64,000 nucleotides of DNA from Loripinus fragilis (taxonomy: Eukaryota > Mollusca > Bivalvia > Lucinida > Lucinidae): the NCBI GenBank assembly GCA_964019695.1, contig OZ026520.1, positions 29,980,120 to 30,044,119 of the forward strand, given 5' to 3'. Below are positions 40,101-49,100 of the stretch, in pieces. The notes below the pieces were generated by a model. That model saw only the letters and a program-made list of their open reading frames with translations, had not been told where the DNA came from and did no database searches. The position numbers and the translations under genes were made by a program. The first letter of the stretch is position 1. The number at the start of each line of letters is the position of its first letter.

Positions 40101-43100
40101 CTTGAGCATAGATATTCATATTTATCAAGTGAGTTGTCACTATGGCTCCTGTATTGCAGCTGTTTCTGTCAGCACAACCACAACATCAGTGGTAGTCACT
40201 CCACCGGGACAAGGATACTCACCCATTGTGTACAAAGACGGGATAAAAACTGGCCTTGATGAAATTGCCAACCAATTTGATGCTTCTTTGACTGTAACAC
40301 ATCCCAGTCTAACAGAGATAGAGATTACTGCCATTGCTATTGGATCTATCAAACTACATATTCTTGTACAAGAGCAGTTCCTTCAGGTTTCTGTTATAAC
40401 AGCATCAACTATATGTCAAGATGGTGCTGGTATCTTTGGTATTTGTACAGCACTAGCTAAAGATTACTCCACTATGACCAATGATGAGATTACAGCTTAT
40501 ATTCTCTCCAACTTCAAACTTAATACAAGTATTATACTGGATGCTCTTAACAGTCCAGCAGGTAGTGCTGCAACTATATCAGGATATGCTCTGAAGTTCA
40601 ACGGAACTGCTGCCAAATCTGTTCCTCTCACATATCCATCTGGAGTTTCTCTTGATAACCAGGACTTCAGTGTAAGCCTCTACTTCAAACCATCAGCAGC
40701 TGGAGGCTATATTCTTTCATATTCTAAGGAGGTCACATTTTCAATTATAAATACACAACCACTAAGGATCCAGAATGATGTTAGCTTTGTAGATACAGTG
40801 ATAACGCCAACGCTAAATGAATGGAATCAAATCATTCTTACGTTCAGAAGAGCTAGTAACCAGATTGACTTTTTCCACTTCTCTGCCAGCAATGAAGTGA
40901 CACACCAAATTTTAAATCTTGATTGTCAAGCTGTGTTTTCTGCAGGTGGCATCATTATGCTGGGTGAGTGGATTCCATCTACAGGCAGTGGCAAATATAC
41001 TTTCACCAATTCTTACCAGGGTCTTATTGATGACATTACTATCTGGAAAGAGCCTATTGAGACCTCACTCATCTACCAAGCTCACAGTTTGAATGTGAAA
41101 CTCTCTGGTTTGTCAGGTTCTGCCGCAACTCTCTTCACATTTTCAGAAGGGGTTGGTGCTGTTGCTTTTGAAATTGTCAGTGGTAACAACATAATGCTAC
41201 CCACATCTCCATGGCAATCTCCAGAATGGGAGATATCTGACCTTCCACTTTCAAAATTACGAACTGTTCCAAGTGATATATATACAGCCACCATTGATGA
41301 ACAAGTAAAAGCTCTCTGTGAAGAGTTCTTTGACAATGCAGCCATAGACAGTAATTGTGCAGGGATTGACTCAAGTCTAAAGTGGTGGTACAAGCAGATG
41401 TGCATGATAACAGCCAGTAACAGTGGTCATAAGAGTGACACAACTTTTGCAATGGCCGACTATACCAGTTTGTGTACAGTAACTTCAGGAACCACTGCAC
41501 CTGTCTATGTTCAATTATGTGGATTGAATGTAACACTACCAGATTGGTTGAAACAGAAATGCTCAGACTGTCAGTTCGGATATGATAGTGGTGGTACATG
41601 TGTTTGTTATTATGGCTATTGGGGAAGTAATTGTGAAAGTACTTGCAAAGGAGGAGCTACGAACCCATGTAATGGCAATGGTGTGTGTAAAACTGATGGA
41701 GAATGCCAGTGCTATGGAAGATTTAATGGAGATCAATGTCAAGCAAGCACTTGTGAAACCAACTGGGAAGGAACAGACTGTACTATTCTAAGTACTTCTT
41801 TTACACCTCTCGCTTCAGGAGATGAAATATTAGTTGCACAAGTGAATTTGATTGGACAACTTTCAGCTTTCGATGGCAAAATCATAGACATGCCCGTAAG
41901 AGACTACTTTAGTCTGATGAGTATTTTGTCGGCAGATGTGGCAGTGCATGGTAGATTTGCTATTTGTGAAACTGCATCAGCACTGCATGTATGCTTAACA
42001 GGTGTGATCCTTGTTCACAATGGAGAATCATATTACATCAGTTATGAAGGCTACACTGGAACGAGCGTAGAAATAGAAACCTCGACTGAAATGTTGACAC
42101 TTTTTGGTACATTGACTCTAGGGAGTGCTACAGTTGACCTTGAATCACCAACAACAATAGTGATAACATTCAGCCATCTTGATCTCACGATCAAACTTTC
42201 TTCAATCAACTCTCGCCTCATGCTCACACTTTCAACGACAAAAACTAGTTGGGATGCTCTCAGTGCTGATATTGATGGTGTTCTTACATCTTGTGATACA
42301 TCCAAGGCAATAACAGCGGCCACATGTTCTATTAATAGGAATGCTCTCTGCAGTGACACAAGTCAAGTGATTCCAGCTAATTGTATAATGGCTCAATCTG
42401 CTGAAGCGCTATCAGCATATCTTAACACATATTTATACACTGATACAACATTCCGACAAATCATTGAGAGCAAATATGTGGCGGCCATGGAATCCAACTG
42501 CCTGTTGTTTAGCTTAACTGGGGTCTCTGTAAGTGAACTAACATTACCCAGTGGTGGTGACTTCACCCTGGAGCTGCATGTAAAACCCCTGCAGTCCGGA
42601 GGCATAGTGCTGACTTATATGAAAGACTCTGACTACTTCATTCTCATCAATTCAGCATCTGGTCTTCTAGTTGTGCTGGATGGAGTTTACTACACAACAG
42701 ATTTGATGATTACAGTGAATGTATGGAATCAGATTAACTTAGCCTGGAGATCCGACGTCAATATCCTGGAAGTCTATCTTACAGACAATGACGGTAAGGA
42801 ACTTCAACTATAAAAAAGCTAAGTAAGTATGACCAAGAAATACCACAATCAACCACTGTAGACCAACCCACGACACCATGAGCAGGCCTCCAGATAAGAG
42901 TGTGTAACTGAAAATTATTTTTCTTATTTCTCAACCAAAACATATGTTGTGGGTACTCAAAAGAACCGTCTTAATGAGACGGTTCTTTTGAGCACCTAAA
43001 ACACATGTTTAAACTTATGGATAAGAAAATAATCACAATTTTACGCTAAATTTTTTGGCTTTACTGGTCCTATGCATGAGAAAGACACGCAGAAGACATA

Positions 43101-46100
43101 TTTACAAGCCACAAGACAGCAGGAAAACAGTTAAAGCAACCAGCTTTCTCTTCCTTAGCGAGATGATTGCAAAACTAGTTCAATAAAGTTAAGTAATTAT
43201 GACCAGGAAATATCACAATCAGCCCACGGCACCATGAGGAAGAGACACAGAAGACTAACAGCCACAAGACAGCAGGAAGACAGTTAAAGCAACCAAATTT
43301 GAGCCGTGGCATATGATTTCCAACAATGTGGCATTGTGACAAGTGTAGACTAAGACGGCTCCTCTAAAGCTTAGAAACTCCAAATGTTTTCAGTCAGTAG
43401 CTTAACAGTCATAGAATATTCAAGCGACTTCAAAGGCTCTGATCAGACTAGGTGTATGGGCAGGCTAATATGAGGCTTTGCTGGTCACACATACCACATT
43501 GTTAGAAATCTCATGTCGCGGCTCAATTTTGTCTTCCTAAGTGAGATGATTGCAAAACTGTAAAGGATGTACTACATAACAAAACAAGGACCCAACACAA
43601 AGCCCCCACAAACAATGGGAGCATCCAAGATCAACACCAGAACCACCACCTTAGAATGTACAGCACCTGAAGCAACTAGGTGCTTAAATGAATTTTACCA
43701 ACCATTTTCTGACTGGGGGTGACTTGACATCAGTTGATAATCTTTGCAAACAGTTTGAACTTATATCAGGCCCCACATTTGGACCCAGACCAGCTGATAC
43801 TCTACAAATGTAGGACCTGGTCTGGATCCAAACTGTTTGACACTCTGCTCTGATAGTGTTCCTGCAGTATAGTATGTCCCCCAACCAAAGGGGAGTAGGA
43901 CATTAGTTTAGCTTCTTTCCTGTAATACAAGTTCTTAAACAGTGGGTGGATTTTGACCAATCTTGCATAAATACATTTTTGGAAAGTGGGGAAAGAGCAG
44001 ATTAGATTTTGATGACCTTCACCTTACTTTCAAGGTCACAACAGCATTTTGAAATGTGATATTTTGACCAAAATAGCTTTCAAATACATTATCACTTGAA
44101 CCGAATAATGGAGTCAGGCCAAACTCGTGATGGTTGAGCGGCTCTTCCTCGCGGTGCCACAGGGTTGTCGTGGTATTTCCTGATCATACTCACTTTACTA
44201 TTTTTTATATATTGTATCATTGTCAAAAATTAAAAAGTTAATTAGATTTTGGTTTTCTTGACCTAATTTTCAAGGTCACCATTATGAAATGACTGTAAAA
44301 ATCAGCCTTTCCCGCACTTTTAAGAGCACCGTCCTTTTAAAACAAGTCAGCATTTTCTTCTCACAAGCATGCTTCACTCAATTTAAGGTTGGGGGACATA
44401 GTTTTCCTTTGAAAACACGGTTTTAATTGTTTTGGATTATTTTCTTAAATCCCGAATAGTTGGATAGATATGCCTTAACAAATGATACTTAAAGCATTAG
44501 CAACCAACAGAGATTCTGACAAAACTGTATAACTATACAGTTTTGCCAGAGCCTTTTCTGTTTGTTCACATCAAGTATGGAAGTAGGTGAAGGTAACTAG
44601 ACCTATAGGCAAACTGGATAGCTGAACATAGAGTTTTATATATTTGCCTTCTAGTGTTATCTGCTCTTATCCTTTGCAAATACAAATGTAGTTTGTACGC
44701 ATATCCGGGGCAACAAAATATCAGATGGTATTTTTGAAAGAGCTTTTTGAAAACATTAAATTTGAAGAAATAAAATCAGCAGATGACAAAAAAGCATGTA
44801 AAGAGTTAAGGAATGCTTTGGCACTTATGTAATAAGAAACATTTTTTTTACAGGTAATGTTACTGTGAAGGCCGTTCCAGTTCCTGCAAGTGTATTTATA
44901 TCAGGAGGAACCCTTACTCTTGGATCTCTAACTCCAGGTCTAAATGTTGCACTAGCTATGGGAGACTTCAATGGCTACATTGATGAAGTGAGAGTATGGT
45001 CTCGTCCCCATAACCCAAGCATTATTACTCAGAACTGGAGAGTTACGATCAAGGCAGATACTGCCGATGTTTCACACTCTTGGCCATTCAATGAAGGCAT
45101 TGGATTAACTGCAAATGAAGACAGGAAGGGTGAAAATTTTATTGTTGACGATGCACTTAATCCACCAACATGGAAGAAATCTGACCTTGACCTCTCCGCT
45201 GATACTTACTTGAAGGCCCCAGTAATGACAACAGAATTACCTATTAGTTTGTCAGATCTACAAGCTGCTAATGAAACGTGTAATAGCTTAATTCATGCAT
45301 TCTCCCTGTCTACCGGGGCCTCCAACATTGATGATATTATTGCAGCTTTCAAGGCATTATGTGTGCAAGAAGTGGCAGAGAGTAATGACACATCTCAAGC
45401 AGAGTCTATTCTTGCAAGTGCTGGAGAGTTTTTCCAAGCAGTGAACAATCAGACAGAATCACCCCTGGCTAGTATGTGTAATAATGTGAGTTCAATCAAG
45501 GACTATATAGGTGCCAGTGGAGATAGTTGCACTATCTGTGTGTTTGGTACTGTAACTGCCAATGGCTGCGAATGTTTGGAGACACACTGGGGTGTAGCTT
45601 GTGACAATATCTGTCCTGTGGGACCTCTAGGTGCCTGTAACACATTTGGTGTTTGTGATTCTGTGGCAGGTGGGTGTAACTGTTTCTCCCGTTACCATGG
45701 CACTCAAAGTTCTGCAGTACTGTACTGGACTAACTTCCAAACATCAACAACAATAGTGAAAGTAGCGGATTACTCATGTGATACCTGTGCTGAAGGGTGG
45801 CTAGGTAGTGACTGCCACTTTGCTCAGGCAACTGGAACATCAACAACAACTTCTGTAGCATTTGCTTTTGGCTCTTACATAACCATTTTAGATGGAGTAT
45901 CACTGACATTTGTAACACCTGGAGTTTACAGTCTGTTTCAAACAACCACCTTAGAGATACAAGCTTTGTTTCTCCCGTGTTATGGTGACCATCTGTGTCG
46001 TTATCTACAAGAGATATCATTCAAGGATTCAAAGTCAACCATTAGCATCCAGAATGTCATTGGAGGAAATCTCACCATAGTCTTTGATGGAGATACCATG

Positions 46101-49100
46101 GAGTATCCAATTGCAAAATCCTCTTCCAGCATGAGTATAGACTGGTCCTATAAGATGTTATTTCCACGTGTAACGTTTGGTGGGTCTTCCGTTCTTGTTT
46201 TCAGCTCTTCCTTAGGTCTTGTATCAGCATTCAAAATAGCCAGCTCAGATTCTCAATCCAACACTGGCCTACTAGGTAGCACAGATGGAAATTGGGTCAA
46301 TGATTTGAACTGTGCAACTGGTAACCAGATTATTGATGAAAGTTTGATGACTGCTACCTACGTTGGAGGATGTGTCCGAGAGAGGTATACTCCCAGTTCA
46401 ATTTTCCTACAACATCCAATGGGACAGAATAGTTTATCATCAGCTGGTTATTCCCTGTATCTGGAAGCTCAAACATTGACATTATCTGGTTACCCAATAC
46501 AGACCGGATTACCCAAGTTTACCCTGAGTTTCTGGACAAAGGTTTTATCATCAAGCATTGTTAAACGAGCAACAACAACTTACTCTCTATTCCTGACAAA
46601 CACTGGTAGCCAAAGCTTAGAATTCATATCCAACAATGGACAACTTGAGATTGACTGGGATCAGTTGTATCAGACAAACAAGAGTTTTGTTCCAGATAAG
46701 TGGACATATGTTGTCTTCACCTGGGCCGATGATGGTTCATGGTCAGTGTATTTGATCACAGAAGATGAAGTAGAATTTTATACTGGACCCAATACACTGG
46801 CAGGAAGTACAATAGACCTTGGGGCAATAACAGTTGTAGGAACCTCACAAGTTTTCATACAAATAGACTACATTAGAGCGTGGTCAGACACAAAGAGCCT
46901 GGAAAATGCCGTTTCCGACATGAAATTGTACTCTTCAGAACACTCCACTGGTTTGCTGCTGATTCTTATGCTAGATGAAGGTTCAGGACTAGCACCGTCT
47001 ATTCTCACATTTGCTGCAGATGGTACTGTGACCACAACAGCAGGAACAATATCAGGTATTTCAATTTATTCTCTTTGAACAGAATCTTTAAAACCATAAA
47101 GTGCCACCCACAGGTTTAGGCAAACAAAAAATTTCATGGTACGCAGACGACAATTTCAAGTTTCGCTGATTTTTCAAAAATAACAAATAAGGCATGATAT
47201 ATCATGAGAATCGTCTGCTGGCAGACGATTCTCATTAAATATCATTCCTTATCTGTTTCAAAAATTAGGAAATCTGTCACAAATTTGTCATCTGCTGTAG
47301 CCGTGGGTTAAATACTACATTAAACTTAATAAGTGCACAGACTTATATAAGGACAAGTACTTATGTAACTCTTTCCGGCTAATGGTAACTTGTCGTCTGC
47401 TGATAAACTTTGGAAACAGTTTGGACCCAGATAAGGGGCGACAAAATGTCGGGCCTGATCTGGATCAAAACTGCTTGACAGTATCTGATGGTAATCCTTA
47501 AAGAATTTTTCGAAAAAGTTAATTATGATATAATTCAGCAGACGACAAAAAAAAAAGCATGCAAAATTACCCAGTGTGCAAAGAGTTAATGGGTTGTTTA
47601 CACAAAATGAATTACAAATCATTAGTGCAATTTTATTATTGATATATGTATTCATTGTGCAGATGAAAACATAAGTGAATCCTGTTAAAGCCAGCTGGTC
47701 TGAAGCTACACTGTTTACAAAAGAGGGTTTAGAATTTTGAAAAGTTATTCACATAATTCACTTATAAGGTCAAATATGGTTTGGTAGTTAATTCGAAGTT
47801 ATCTGGACTAGACATATTATTTCGAATTACCAGTAGTGACCAGTAGTTTGAATTATAGGGTGTAGACATAAAACATATAACCCCGAAAATTAATTCAGTT
47901 TGTCCCAAATTTATTTCTAATTATTATATATTTTTTTATCTTTTTAACTGCCAGAGTGGTCAATTGATAAGCTTTGCCAACAGTTCCGACACAGATCATG
48001 TCGGACGAAACATAAGGCCTGATCTGGATCCAGTGTTTAGACACTCTGATGGTATTCCTGAAATAATTTTTGGAAAGGTGTAATTTTGAGAAAAATGGCA
48101 GATAACAACACCTTAAGAAGAGATAAATGAACGGGATAGATATTTGTAATTAACGTGTCATCTGCATTTATATCTGTTGTAAAAACTTAAGTGCACTTCA
48201 GACTTGATTAGATGATGGAAACAAACAATATGAAACCCTGACCAGACTGCTCTGAAAGGACCAGTCTGTTCTGGTATTGGTTCCTATTGTTTGCAATAAA
48301 GGCTACCTAAGATCGTAAGCAGATGAGCTAAGCAGATGACAAAAGTCATGACTGGCAGGCTTAGCATTAACCCATTGTATACGGAAAACCCCTAAAACGG
48401 TACTATTACAAACAGTGAAGACCCAGATGAAATAAGGCATAATGCGGCATTTCATCAGGGTCTACACTGTTTGTTTAGGTAAAAAGGCCTTCATACAATA
48501 TATTTTTAAAATTAAAGCCGGACACCCTAGATATGTACAATGGACTATCCTAAGTTTTTTGTATCAAACCAGAAGGAAGAATCCATTAGTATACAATGGG
48601 TTAAGAGTTGAATGAATTACAATGTCATTTTCAGGCACAGAATCTTCCAGCTTGTGGCAAGCATCAACTATACCAATACCAGACATATACATTCCAAGCA
48701 CACTACGTACTGATGGCAGCATAGACTATACTCAGGCAGCCACTGACTGCCTTGATGTTCTCAATGAAGGCAACTTTACTGAACACTGTACAGATGTAAG
48801 CAGTAGCCTAAAGGACCACTTCCTAGAGGCATGTATACGAGACTACAGTGCTATGGGTGGGCAGAATGCCACTTCTGTTATGCTGTCTGCTTTGATCTTT
48901 TATTGTCAGGGGGCGCTAGATGTGAGTGAATGTAGTCTATCGGGATTCTTTGACTTCTGCAAGCCAACTGAGGAAGGGCCAGGCACAGGAATAATATGGA
49001 TAATCATTGCCATCATTGCTGCCTTGCTAATAATTATTATTCTTATTATCTGTGTGGTCATTTACAAAAAGAAGCAAAAGAGAAAGCGCTTAATTGATGA

